A DNA stretch of 64,000 nucleotides. Source: JAFECT01 sp035551675. Lineage in GTDB: Bacteria > Pseudomonadota > Alphaproteobacteria > Caulobacterales > Caulobacteraceae. The first letter of the stretch is position 1, and each line of letters opens with the position of its first letter. The notes under the pieces are model-generated. The model saw only the letters and a list, made by a program, of their open reading frames with translations. It searched no databases and had not been told where the DNA came from. The translations under genes and the position numbers were made by a program. The stretch lies in the NCBI GenBank assembly GCA_035551675.1, contig DASZMV010000047.1:1-64000 (forward strand). The letters run 5' to 3'. Below, in pieces: positions 49,677-57,939 of this stretch.

Positions 49677-52600
49677 ATGGCCATTTCGCGAACCGTTGGA
49701 GCATTTCTGCTCGCCGCCGTATCGGCGATCTGTATCGGCGGGTCGGGTCACGCCCAGAGCCCGGCGCCGAGCCCCGCGCCCCAGGGTCCGCCGCCCAAAC
49801 CCGTCTACTCCCACGTCCCGTCGGTCGACGACACCTACCGCCGCGATCCCGACCAGCCTGTCGACCAACCCTATACCGACGCGATCAGGCGCTACACAAC
49901 CGACCCGCAGTTCAGCTCGCCGCTGGTCGACTACCTGCCGGCCTCGTCGACCGTGCCGACGCCGATGAAGACGCTCGGCGTCATTTCCGGCGCGCCCGAC
50001 ATGCTGCCCTACGCCGAGGACGTCTATAAATATTTCCGCGCCCTGGCGGCCGCTTCGCCGCGAGTGAAGGTCGTCACAATCGGCCGCAGCGAAGAGGGCC
50101 GCGAGATGATCGCCGTGGCCATCGCCGACGAGAAACTGCTCGCCGACCAACCCGCCAACGACGCGCGCCTGGCGCAACTGGCCGACCCGCGCAGCATCGG
50201 CCTCGACGACGCTAAGGCCAAGGCGCTGATCCAGCATTCCGTGCCGGTCTACTACATCACCGGCACCATACACTCGACCGAGACCGGCGCGCCGACCGCC
50301 TTGATGGAGATGGCCTATCGCCTGGCGGTCGACGATTCGCCCTACATCAAGAACATCCGCTCGAAGATGATCGTGCTGATCACCCCGGTGGTCGAGGTCG
50401 ATGGCCGCGACCGTATGGTCGACCTCTACCGGTGGCACAAGGCGCATCCCGGCGAGGAATATCCGCGGCTGATGTACTGGGGGCACTACGTCGCCCACGA
50501 CAACAATCGCGACGCCATGGCCATGACGCTGAACCTGTCGCGCAACGTGCTCGACACCTATCTGGGCTGGCACGCCCAGGTGCTGCACGACCTGCACGAG
50601 TCGGTGCCGTTCCTCTACGACAACACGGTCGGCGACGGACCCTACAACGCCTGGATCGATCCCATCGTCGCCGACGAGTGGCAGGAGCTCGGCTGGAACA
50701 ACGTCGGCCAGATGCAGGGCTTCGGCATGCCGGGCGTGTTCACCCACGGCGACTTCGACACCTGGTCGCCGGGCTATCTGATGTTCCTGGCGACCATGCA
50801 CAACGGCACCAGCCGGCTCTACGAGACCTTCGGCAACGGCGGCGCCGACACCGAAAAGCGCATCCTGCAGCCCGAGGAGTACAGCCGAACCTGGTACCGC
50901 CCGAACCCGCCATTGCCGGTCGTCACCTGGTCCCAGCGCGACAACAACAATTATGAAGAGAGCGCGCTGCTCTCGACCCTGTCTTACTATTCGCAGCACA
51001 CCGAGCACTTCCTCGAAAATTTCTACCTCAAGAGCAAGCGTTCGGTGCAAAAGCCATCGTTGGGCGGTCCCGCGGCCTGGGTGCTCCCCGCCGATCCGGC
51101 CCAGACCAACCGTCAGCTCGCCTTAATCGAGGTGCTGAAGCGCCAGCATGTCGAGGTCAGCCGCCTGACCGACGCGCGCACACAACTGGTCGCGGCCGAC
51201 AAGCGGGGCGAGCCGCCGGTGAAGGTCACGCTCCCCGCCGGCAGCTTCGTCGTGCGCATGGACCAGCCCTTCTCGCGCGCCGCCGACAGCCTGCTCGACC
51301 GCCAGTACTGGGCGCCCGACGACCCCCAGAAGCACCCCTACGACGACACCGGCTGGTCGTTCCCGGAGCTGTTCAACGTCCACGCCGTGCGCGTCACCGA
51401 CCCGACCATTCTCGACGCGCCGATGACGCCGCTTGGCGATATCGCCGACGTGTCCGGCAGGATTTCGGGCGCGGGCGACGTGGTTGTCGTCAACAACAGC
51501 GGCCAGACGTCGCTGCTGTCGCTGGTCTACAAACTCAAGCCCGCCAAGATCGCCGTGGCCGATGCAGCCTTCGATGCGGACGGCAAGCACTATGCGGCCG
51601 GTTCGCTGCTGATCACCGGCGCCGACCCCGGCAAGCTGGCCGACGCGCTGAAGACCTTTGCGCTCGACGCCGACCGTCTCGGCGCGTCGCCGAGCGTGGC
51701 GTCGCATCCGGCGCGGGCGCCGCGCATCGCGCTCATGCACACCTGGATCTCGACCCAGGGCGAGGGCTGGTGGCGCGAGGCCTTCGACCGGGCCGCCATC
51801 CCCTACGCCTATATCTCGACCCAGACCGCGGCGGCCGACGCCAACCTCCGCGGCAAGTACGACGTCATCGTCTTCGCCCCGGCGGACGGCGCCTCCACGC
51901 GCGACATCATCGACGGCATCCCGCGCTACGGCAACGCGCTGCCGTGGCAGAAGACAGCGCTGACGCCCAACCTCGGCCTCATCGACTCCACGCCGGACAC
52001 GCGCCCGGGCCTCGGCGGCGCCGGGGTCGAGCATCTCCAGCGCTTCGTCGAGCAAGGCGGCCTGCTGATCACCTGCGAAGACACCGCCCAGTTCGCCATC
52101 GACAGCGGTCTCGCACCCGGCGTCTCGGTGGCGTCCAGGGGCGACGTGCGCGTGGTGGGATCGGTGCTGGAAGCCGAGTTCGTGTCGCCGCAAAGCCCCG
52201 TCGCCTTCGGCTTCGGCAAGAGCGTCGCGGTGATGAGCGCCGACGGCATGGCCTTCAACATCAGCGAGACCACCCGCGCGCGCGGCGGCCGCGTTCTGAT
52301 GGACCCCTACGCCCAGCGCCCCACCGGCCGCGGCACCGTCGACGACAGCGACATCGTGCAGGGCCGCGAACTCACCGAAGACCCGGCGCTGCCCAAACCC
52401 AAACCCTGGGAAGCCACGCCACTGAACGAAGACCAAATGCGCAACAACCCCACAGTCATCCCGCAGGCGCTGCGCCCCGAGGTCATCCTGCGCTTCGCCG
52501 ACGCCAAGGACCTCCTGCGCTCAGGCCTCCTCGACCACGCCGGCCCGATCGCCGAACACGCCATCGTCGTCGACGCGCACCTGGGAACCGGCAACACGCT

Positions 52601-52697
52601 GCTCTTCGCCAACCTGCCGGTCTATCGCGGCGAGACGCTGGGAACCTATCCGCTGGTATTCAACGCGATCATGAACTTTGACCGGTTGGGAAAATAG
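49677..52697 (+). CDS. M14 family zinc carboxypeptidase-like protein, large, exported
   Basis: A 1006-residue protein with a signal peptide (MAISRTVGAFLLAAVSAICIGGSGHAQ). The peptidase M14 domain lies at residues about 95-450: TIGRSEEGREMIAVAIAD, the zinc-site HSTETG (His199, Glu202) and ITPVVEVDGRDRMVD. The long C-terminal half has a class I glutamine-amidotransferase-like or Rossmann-like segment (RIALMHTWISTQGEGWWREAFDRAAIPYAYIS; KYDVIVFAPADG) seen in other large bacterial M14 proteins. It probably cleaves peptides in the periplasm. AGGGGCGG precedes the ATG. Confidence 0.88.
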   Translation: MAISRTVGAFLLAAVSAICIGGSGHAQSPAPSPAPQGPPPKPVYSHVPSVDDTYRRDPDQPVDQPYTDAIRRYTTDPQFSSPLVDYLPASSTVPTPMKTLGVISGAPDMLPYAEDVYKYFRALAAASPRVKVVTIGRSEEGREMIAVAIADEKLLADQPANDARLAQLADPRSIGLDDAKAKALIQHSVPVYYITGTIHSTETGAPTALMEMAYRLAVDDSPYIKNIRSKMIVLITPVVEVDGRDRMVDLYRWHKAHPGEEYPRLMYWGHYVAHDNNRDAMAMTLNLSRNVLDTYLGWHAQVLHDLHESVPFLYDNTVGDGPYNAWIDPIVADEWQELGWNNVGQMQGFGMPGVFTHGDFDTWSPGYLMFLATMHNGTSRLYETFGNGGADTEKRILQPEEYSRTWYRPNPPLPVVTWSQRDNNNYEESALLSTLSYYSQHTEHFLENFYLKSKRSVQKPSLGGPAAWVLPADPAQTNRQLALIEVLKRQHVEVSRLTDARTQLVAADKRGEPPVKVTLPAGSFVVRMDQPFSRAADSLLDRQYWAPDDPQKHPYDDTGWSFPELFNVHAVRVTDPTILDAPMTPLGDIADVSGRISGAGDVVVVNNSGQTSLLSLVYKLKPAKIAVADAAFDADGKHYAAGSLLITGADPGKLADALKTFALDADRLGASPSVASHPARAPRIALMHTWISTQGEGWWREAFDRAAIPYAYISTQTAAADANLRGKYDVIVFAPADGASTRDIIDGIPRYGNALPWQKTALTPNLGLIDSTPDTRPGLGGAGVEHLQRFVEQGGLLITCEDTAQFAIDSGLAPGVSVASRGDVRVVGSVLEAEFVSPQSPVAFGFGKSVAVMSADGMAFNISETTRARGGRVLMDPYAQRPTGRGTVDDSDIVQGRELTEDPALPKPKPWEATPLNEDQMRNNPTVIPQALRPEVILRFADAKDLLRSGLLDHAGPIAEHAIVVDAHLGTGNTLLFANLPVYRGETLGTYPLVFNAIMNFDRLGK

Positions 52698-52719
52698 TGG
52701 ACACGGGAAGAAACCCGGT

Positions 52720-52799
52720 AAGTGGGGACATGTACGACTTCCGCTCGTCGTTCAGTTCAATAGGCGTGCAGGCTCGATAAGTCGTACGTGTCCCCACTT
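52720..52799. repeat. GTACGTGTCCCC-type inverted repeat, two facing copies
   Basis: Arms of 21 nt at 52720-52740 and 52779-52799 are inverted copies with one mismatch (core GTGGGGACATGTACGAC against GTCGTACGTGTCCCCAC), spaced 38 bp. Related single copies lie at 57126 and 57870. A further partial match (AGTGGACACGGGAAG) precedes the left arm. The style is that of REP/REPIN elements. Confidence 0.7.
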
Positions 52800-52825
52800 T
52801 ATCCGCCCGAAGTCAGGAGCGCGCC

Positions 52826-53365
52826 GTGGAAGGCGTCAAGATCGTTCTGTTCTCGCTTTTGGCCGCGATCGCTTACGGCATCCTGCACGATCAGGTGACG
52901 GCGCATCTATGCGTGGAGTATTTCACCATCGGCCATCCGCTGGTGTTTCCGACCAAGTCGCCGTTTTTGCTGGCAATAGGTTGGGGCGTGCTTGCAACCT
53001 GGTGGCTGGCCTTGCCGCTCGGCCTGCTCCTGGCGTTGGCCGCGCGGCTGGGTTCTGAACCTCGCGTCGCCTTTGGCGAGGCCAGGTCACTCGTTCTGAT
53101 GCTCCTGGCCGTTATGGCCTGCAGCGCATTGTTGGCGGGCGTCGCGGCGGCGGTCCTGCCGCTCTTCGGGGTTAACCCCGTGCCGCTCGCAGAAGCGTTC
53201 TGGATGTCCGAGGCGGGCATTCCCGCAAAAAAGCAGACGTTGTTTGTCGTTGACCTGTGGGCCCATTCCGCGAGCTATTTGACCGGTGTCGTTGGCGCCT
53301 TGGTGGTGCTGGTCCTGACGATCCGGCGGCGGATCGTCCGTCGCCGCGCCCTTGTCACGCCCTAA
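52826..53365 (+). CDS. Conserved four-segment membrane protein
   Basis: A 179-residue protein with about four membrane helices. The sequence YGILHDQVTAHLCVEYFTIGHPLVFPTKSPFLLAIGWGVLATWW, after the first helix, is a pattern I recall from a widespread family of uncharacterised bacterial membrane proteins. Near the C-terminus is VDLWAHSASYLTGVVGALVVLVL followed by a basic tail (RRRIVRRRALV). There is no known function. It begins just after the facing repeat pair. Confidence 0.7.
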   Translation: MEGVKIVLFSLLAAIAYGILHDQVTAHLCVEYFTIGHPLVFPTKSPFLLAIGWGVLATWWLALPLGLLLALAARLGSEPRVAFGEARSLVLMLLAVMACSALLAGVAAAVLPLFGVNPVPLAEAFWMSEAGIPAKKQTLFVVDLWAHSASYLTGVVGALVVLVLTIRRRIVRRRALVTP

Positions 53366-53448
53366 CGTCACAGACTAGTGAATTGCGAAACGCGCAACTG
53401 AGCGCATCCCATTGATCGAGGGTCCTCAAACGTCAGGCAGACTTCGCC

Positions 53449-53823
53449 ATGCATCTCCCGCCGCCGCCACGTGTGGATCAGTACGGGCGCCTGGACGCGC
53501 TCGTCTGCATCTATCGCCCCGAACAGATGGGCAGCCTGAACGGCAACCCGACGACCATAGTTATCGCTGACCCCAACGCGCCGAACGGCCCACCCAAGGT
53601 GACCATGATGGGTGGCCAAAACTACTGCCAACGCGTGACCGCGGGCGTTGCAGAAGTGACGATCCGGTTTCCCCGGCCGTATGAACTCGGGTTTCCGGTT
53701 AAAAACCCACCCGGCCGGGAAGTGAAGAAGCGAGTTTCCATCCCGTCGGGCGAAACGGATCTTTTGCTCGATGCAACGGGGCGTCGCGTCTGGAATCTGA
53801 CGAAGGTTCGTCGCAGACATTAG
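53449..53823 (+). CDS. Hypothetical protein
   Basis: A 124-residue protein with no signal peptide or known domain. It reads as beta-rich (TTIVIADPNAPNGPPKVTMMGG; AGVAEVTIRFPRPYELGFPV). The start MHLPPPPRVDQYGRLDAL has no clear ribosome-binding site, and the frame could be a remnant of a longer exported protein. It is followed 11 bp later by another hypothetical gene in the same direction. Confidence 0.45.
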   Translation: MHLPPPPRVDQYGRLDALVCIYRPEQMGSLNGNPTTIVIADPNAPNGPPKVTMMGGQNYCQRVTAGVAEVTIRFPRPYELGFPVKNPPGREVKKRVSIPSGETDLLLDATGRRVWNLTKVRRRH

Positions 53824-53833
53824 GAACCACGCG

Positions 53834-54412
53834 ATGAACATCCAGCTGATCGGCGTGATCCTGATCGTCGCGGTCGGACCGGCGACCACACGCCACACGC
53901 CGGCGCCACCGAGCTCCGCGACCGCGCTCGTCAGCAGGCTCTATATGGAGGTGGTTGCGCGACATCCGCTCGGCGTGCCCTATGGTGAGGACGCGAAGGT
54001 CTTCGATCCCTTTGTCAGCAAGACACTGCTTCACCGGTTCGAATTGAACACCGCGTGCGACATCGACTGGCATCGCCGGAATCCGGACCCCGACCTGAAA
54101 CCACCGACCGGCATGATAGAGGACGACGTGTTCTCGGGCCCCGATGACAGAAGCGAGCCCACCGCATTTCACATCGAGAGAACCGAGACCTGGAAGGGCG
54201 GCTCTTCTCGCGTGTACGTAAGGCTCACGTCGACCGACCCCGGAACCGAACCGATGACTTGGTACGTGGCGGCGGTGGTGGTCCCTGAAAGCGGCCGCCT
54301 TGTCGTGGATGACGTTCTCTACCTGAAAGATAAAAAAGGCTCGGTAGACTATCGCCTCTCGCGCAGGCTTTCGTCATGGTGCAGAGGCGGTCACTGGATC
54401 GGTCGCCCGTAA
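53834..54412 (+). CDS. Exported hypothetical protein
   Basis: A 192-residue protein. A short signal (MNIQLIGVILIVAVGPATT) is followed by SSATALVSRLYMEVVARHPLGVPYGEDAKVFDPFVSKTLLHRF, an opening helix plus loop reminiscent of DUF3828-type exported proteins, and a beta-rich rest (TWYVAAVVVPESGRLVVDDVLYL). The function is unknown. It probably shares a transcript with the preceding small gene. Confidence 0.55.
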   Translation: MNIQLIGVILIVAVGPATTRHTPAPPSSATALVSRLYMEVVARHPLGVPYGEDAKVFDPFVSKTLLHRFELNTACDIDWHRRNPDPDLKPPTGMIEDDVFSGPDDRSEPTAFHIERTETWKGGSSRVYVRLTSTDPGTEPMTWYVAAVVVPESGRLVVDDVLYLKDKKGSVDYRLSRRLSSWCRGGHWIGRP

Positions 54413-54467
54413 ACAGCGGACCTTCAGGTCAGACGGAGGCGCAGGGCAGGTTTCCAAGGAGGCGGTG

Positions 54468-54875
54468 ATGAGCGATCCATTGACGACCCAGTACGCCGTT
54501 TTGGCCGAGCGTCGCCTGCACTTCGGGCGAATGTACTGGCAGAACATCGGCCTGCACGTTGCGGGGCTGCTCGCCGCGGCGGCGATCTTTCGAAACCTCA
54601 CCGGGACGCCGCTGGCGATCGCCTTGGGCATCGCCGGCCTCGCCACGCTCCTGATGGCCTTCATTGCCTCGCGGCTGCGCAAACTGGAGGTCGAGTACGA
54701 AGGTCTCCTGGCCAACATCGAAGCCGCCTGGCGCGCGGGCGGCGACACGCACGTTCAACTATCGCCAGTCTCCGGCCGCTACGGCGCGCGGTTCGCGGTG
54801 AACCTGGCGCTCGCGGTAGGCGGCGTGGTGCTTATTCTGCTGGGATTGTTGCTGGCGTTGAAGGGCGGGGCGTAG
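54468..54875 (+). CDS. Membrane protein, hypothetical
   Basis: A 135-residue protein from ATG 54468, with AAGGAGG upstream (a GTG one codon earlier is possible). The first two helices (YWQNIGLHVAGLLAAAAIF; LAIALGIAGLATLLMAFIASRL) are followed by a coiled helix (KLEVEYEGLLANIEAAWR) and a C-terminal helix (FAVNLALAVGGVVLILLGLLLAL). The last 44 bp overlap the 3' end of the convergent bchE gene. The family is not recognised. Confidence 0.65.
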   Translation: MSDPLTTQYAVLAERRLHFGRMYWQNIGLHVAGLLAAAAIFRNLTGTPLAIALGIAGLATLLMAFIASRLRKLEVEYEGLLANIEAAWRAGGDTHVQLSPVSGRYGARFAVNLALAVGGVVLILLGLLLALKGGA

Positions 54876-56391
54876 CGGCGAGCGGCGGTCGCCGCGCGGG
54901 CTTCGCCAGCGCCTCTTCGTGCGCCTCCAGCGTCGCGCCCCAGAACGCCTCGACCGTGGGACCGTGTTTCAGCCGCCGGTCGCGGAACAGGAATCCCATC
55001 ACCTCGTGGAACCAGACACGGCGCCCCATCTGGTAATACCATCGTTGCGCGTGACGGATCTTCGGATCCTTCAGGGTCCACAGCCGCCAGATCGCCTTGG
55101 GCCGCGCCTGCAGGATGAATTCGATCGCCTTCACCCACAGGAACACGCGCCAGGGCGGCACGTGACGCGTCGCCAGCACCTGGTGCTTGTAATCCCATTT
55201 GCTCTGAGCGGTCTGGATCACCGTGCGCTGCGCCGCGAGCGCGAAGAACGGCGTCCACCGGTGCGGCGTCACATAGACCGACTGAATCTGGTCCGGATCG
55301 TAGGACAACAACTGGCGCAGGGTGCGCCAGTAGTCGCGGTCGGTCTCCTCCTCGAAGCCCACGACCCAGGTCGCCATCGCCAGCATGCCGTGCCCGCGCA
55401 TCAACCGGATCGCTTCGCGATCGGTCGTCGTCGAACCGCCTTTGCGGATCTTGGCCAGCACCTGTTCGTCGGTGTTCTCCATTCCCATCAGAAAGCGCTC
55501 GACTCCGGCTGCCTTGTAGAGGTGCAGGTGCTCGCGATCGCGCACGATGTCGTCCGCGCGGGTCGAGCCGACGAGGGTCACGCTCACACCTTCGGCGATC
55601 AGGGCTTCCAGGAACGCCTTCCAATCCTTCTTCGACGAGGTCGGGTTTTCGTCGGCGAAGTTGAACACCTCGACGGCATGTTCGCGATGCAGCCGCGCGA
55701 TCTCCGCGGCGAACTTGACCGGGTCGCGCCGGCGCCACTGGGTCCAGAAACCCCTCTGGCCGCAATAGTTGCAGGGATGCGGGCAGCCCCTCGAGAACTG
55801 CACCACCACCGCCCGCTTGCCGCCCCAATAGGAATAGTCCGCGTGGTCGATCAACTCCCAGCCGATGCGATAGGCGTCGAGGTCCTTGATCATGGCCTGG
55901 GGCGGCGTAGAGCGAACCGCGCCGGTCTCGTCGCGCCAGGCAATCCCATTCACGCCGGCGAGGTCGCCGCCATCGGCGAGCGCCGCCAGCAGTTGGCGCG
56001 CCGTCTCCTCGCCCTCGCCGCGAACGATCACGTCGAACTCCGGCTGGTCGCGCAGGATGTCGAGGTAATGGTAGGTCGGAAACACCCCGCCGTAGACGAC
56101 CCGCAAAGCCGGAACCGCCGCCTTCGCCGCCCGCGCGATCGCCGAAGCCATCGGGTGGCCGGACGTCGATCCCGAATGCCCGAGCAACAACAGCTCCGGC
56201 GCCTTCGCCGCGATCCGCCGCACGATCTCCGAGAGCGGCATCGGCCCGAACTCGGCGTCGATCAGCGAGACCTCGTGGCCGTCGTCGATCAACGGACCGC
56301 CGATGCTGAGCAAACCGAGCGGCGGCAGGTGATCGTCCGGGATCCGGCTGCCGATGGCCGGATGCGGCGGATTGACGATCACGAGGCGCAT
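54832..56391 (-). CDS. bchE: Oxygen-independent Mg-protoporphyrin IX monomethyl ester oxidative cyclase
   Basis: A 519-residue radical SAM protein from ATG 56391. The N-terminal B12-binding domain opens MRLVIVNPPHPAIGSRIPDD and continues LGHSGSTSGHP and YGGVFPTYH; the radical SAM cluster is CPHPCNYC (CxxxCxxC), followed by FADENPTSSK, GSTRADDIVRD and TPHRWTPFF. These stretches agree closely with BchE as I know it from purple bacteria. BchE makes the isocyclic ring of bacteriochlorophyll without oxygen, using B12 and [4Fe-4S]/SAM. No other pigment or photosynthesis gene is in the window. A cobalamin-radical SAM enzyme of other function cannot be wholly excluded. Confidence 0.85.
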   Translation of the reverse strand: MRLVIVNPPHPAIGSRIPDDHLPPLGLLSIGGPLIDDGHEVSLIDAEFGPMPLSEIVRRIAAKAPELLLLGHSGSTSGHPMASAIARAAKAAVPALRVVYGGVFPTYHYLDILRDQPEFDVIVRGEGEETARQLLAALADGGDLAGVNGIAWRDETGAVRSTPPQAMIKDLDAYRIGWELIDHADYSYWGGKRAVVVQFSRGCPHPCNYCGQRGFWTQWRRRDPVKFAAEIARLHREHAVEVFNFADENPTSSKKDWKAFLEALIAEGVSVTLVGSTRADDIVRDREHLHLYKAAGVERFLMGMENTDEQVLAKIRKGGSTTTDREAIRLMRGHGMLAMATWVVGFEEETDRDYWRTLRQLLSYDPDQIQSVYVTPHRWTPFFALAAQRTVIQTAQSKWDYKHQVLATRHVPPWRVFLWVKAIEFILQARPKAIWRLWTLKDPKIRHAQRWYYQMGRRVWFHEVMGFLFRDRRLKHGPTVEAFWGATLEAHEEALAKPARRPPLAATPRPSTPATIPAE

Positions 56392-56716
56392 GGCGCCGAC
56401 CCCCAGTGCGCAGCCTGTCCAGGCGCGCACAGCATCAAGTAATAAGCCGTCGGCAAAGGTCAAGCTGATAGGCGGTTACTTGGCGCAAAAGAATTGAAGC
56501 GACTTTCCCGCGATGGGCGGCGAAGCGGACGCCGTCCGAAGCCCGCGAAGGGTGGCGAACCAGCGTCCGTCGAAACGCGCTCGCCGAACCGTCCATGAAG
56601 GCGCGCGCAACTTGAAGCCGTGCTAGGCTGCGGGCTCTGATCTTCCGTGACTTGTCGCCAGGCCGGCCAGTCAACGCCGGCGCTTTACGCTTCCCCTTAA
56701 TGCGAAGGAGAATGTG
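56392..56716. other. Divergent intergenic region, 325 bp, no gene seen
   Basis: The region lies between bchE and a small secreted-protein gene. It should hold both promoters. No clear regulator site, such as a TGT-N12-ACA PpsR-type box, was seen by eye, and no RNA gene. Confidence 0.45.
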
Positions 56717-57064
56717 ATGAGTTTGTTCGCCAAGACCTCGATTTTCCTGACCGGCTCGGTCGCCGGGGTGCTGTTCTCGGCGGCGGTCATGGGATCGGCC
56801 GCGGACGCCTACCAGCCGGCGGCCCGTCTCAGCCCCAGCATCGCCCGCGCGTCGACGGCCAACTGCGCGCCGGGGTTTTCCGTGACCGACGTATGGGGCT
56901 CTCCCGTCGCCAGTCCGACACCGACCACGCTCAGCTACGGGTGGACCTGCATAACGCCCGTCATCCATTGCAATGGAGCGCCGGCGTGGTTCAGCGCCCA
57001 GGCGCTCCAGCCCGGCAACGGCGTCGGCCGCGTCACCTACAAATGCTCGTGGATCAGACTGTAG
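56717..57064 (+). CDS. Small exported Cys-containing hypothetical protein
   Basis: A 115-residue protein from ATG 56717, with AAGGAGA upstream. The signal sequence (MSLFAKTSIFLTGSVAGVLFSAAVMGSAADA) precedes a domain with four Cys (NCAPGFSV, YGWTCITPVIHCNG, TYKCSW) that could form two disulfides. It is small and beta-rich. No family was recognised. Confidence 0.6.
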   Translation: MSLFAKTSIFLTGSVAGVLFSAAVMGSAADAYQPAARLSPSIARASTANCAPGFSVTDVWGSPVASPTPTTLSYGWTCITPVIHCNGAPAWFSAQALQPGNGVGRVTYKCSWIRL

Positions 57065-57125
57065 GGCATTAAGGTCAGGGGCGGGACGTATGGGGATAGT
57101 TGCTTGGAACTGCGTCTCAGGAGCT

Positions 57126-57145
57126 AAGTCGTACGCGTCCCCACT
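57126..57145 (+). repeat. GTACGTGTCCCC-type repeat, single copy
   Basis: AAGTCGTACGCGTCCCCACT matches the arm at 52779-52799 except for one base. A degraded opposite arm (TATGGGGATAGT) precedes it at about 57089-57100. Confidence 0.6.
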
Positions 57146-57193
57146 ATCGGATTTCCGGCTTACTGATAGATCGGGAAAGACGGGAGACTGTCC

Positions 57194-57787
57194 ATGATCG
57201 TCGCGCTCGCCTTCGCGGCGGTCGCCGCCGCCGCTTCCCCGCGGCCAACTCCCAATGCATTCGTGTCCGAACAATACGGTCTCACGTTCCAGACTCCGTC
57301 AGGAAGCTCCTATTGCGCTCTGTCGGACGACTGGGTTGGCTCCGACCACGGCACGGTGATTTTTCTCACGCCGCCGACGCGATGCTACGGAACGGGCTAT
57401 CCGTCGTCCGGGCGCGGGTTCGACGGCGATCCGTCGCGCATCGAGGTCTTTTACGCCTACTACACGGCTGACGAAGACGAAGACACGCCGCCACCGTGCG
57501 ACCAAGTCGGACAGGTTATCTTCCTGGGCGAAGTTCGGCCTCTGTGCCGAACGCTTTCCGGCCAAAGGGCCGAAGTGTCCGTGTCCGCCAGGTACGAGGC
57601 CGACATTCCGGCTGAAGCTATCTTGACGCTGGTGACGTCGCCTGATCGTTTAAGAAACGACCTCCGGAAATTCGAGACCCTTCTCAAGTCGGCCATGACG
57701 TGCACGGCGACATGGCGTGACAATAAGGGCATTTTCTTCAAGACGGGTTCGGGACCGGCTTGCCCAAATGACGCACGCTATTTCTGA
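57194..57787 (+). CDS. Exported hypothetical protein
   Basis: A 197-residue protein with a short signal (MIVALAFAAVAAAASP). The body has about seven Cys (SSYCALSDDW, PTRCYGTGYP, PPPCDQVGQ, RPLCRTLSG, MTCTATW, GPACPND) and reads as beta-rich. A GGGAGA precedes the ATG. It is flanked by two copies of the short repeat. No family or function was recognised. Confidence 0.55.
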   Translation: MIVALAFAAVAAAASPRPTPNAFVSEQYGLTFQTPSGSSYCALSDDWVGSDHGTVIFLTPPTRCYGTGYPSSGRGFDGDPSRIEVFYAYYTADEDEDTPPPCDQVGQVIFLGEVRPLCRTLSGQRAEVSVSARYEADIPAEAILTLVTSPDRLRNDLRKFETLLKSAMTCTATWRDNKGIFFKTGSGPACPNDARYF

Positions 57788-57869
57788 CGCTAAGGTCCGT
57801 CCAACGGAAGAAAGTGGTGGCGTGGGACTTTTCGAGGTTGGCCCATAGAGCGGCGGCCTTGAGGGGATT

Positions 57870-57900
57870 AAATCGTACATGTCCCCATTTTCCGTGTCCG
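57870..57900 (+). repeat. GTACGTGTCCCC-type repeat, extended copy
   Basis: AATCGTACATGTCCCCATTT is followed by TCCGTGTCCGCACT. The same order (core, then CCGTGTCC-ACT) occurs on the minus strand at 52740-52695, with an internal gap, so the element extends beyond the core. Confidence 0.55.
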
Positions 57901-57939
57901 CACTCGAGATATTCGACGGTGCCGTCTCCAATGGCGCAT

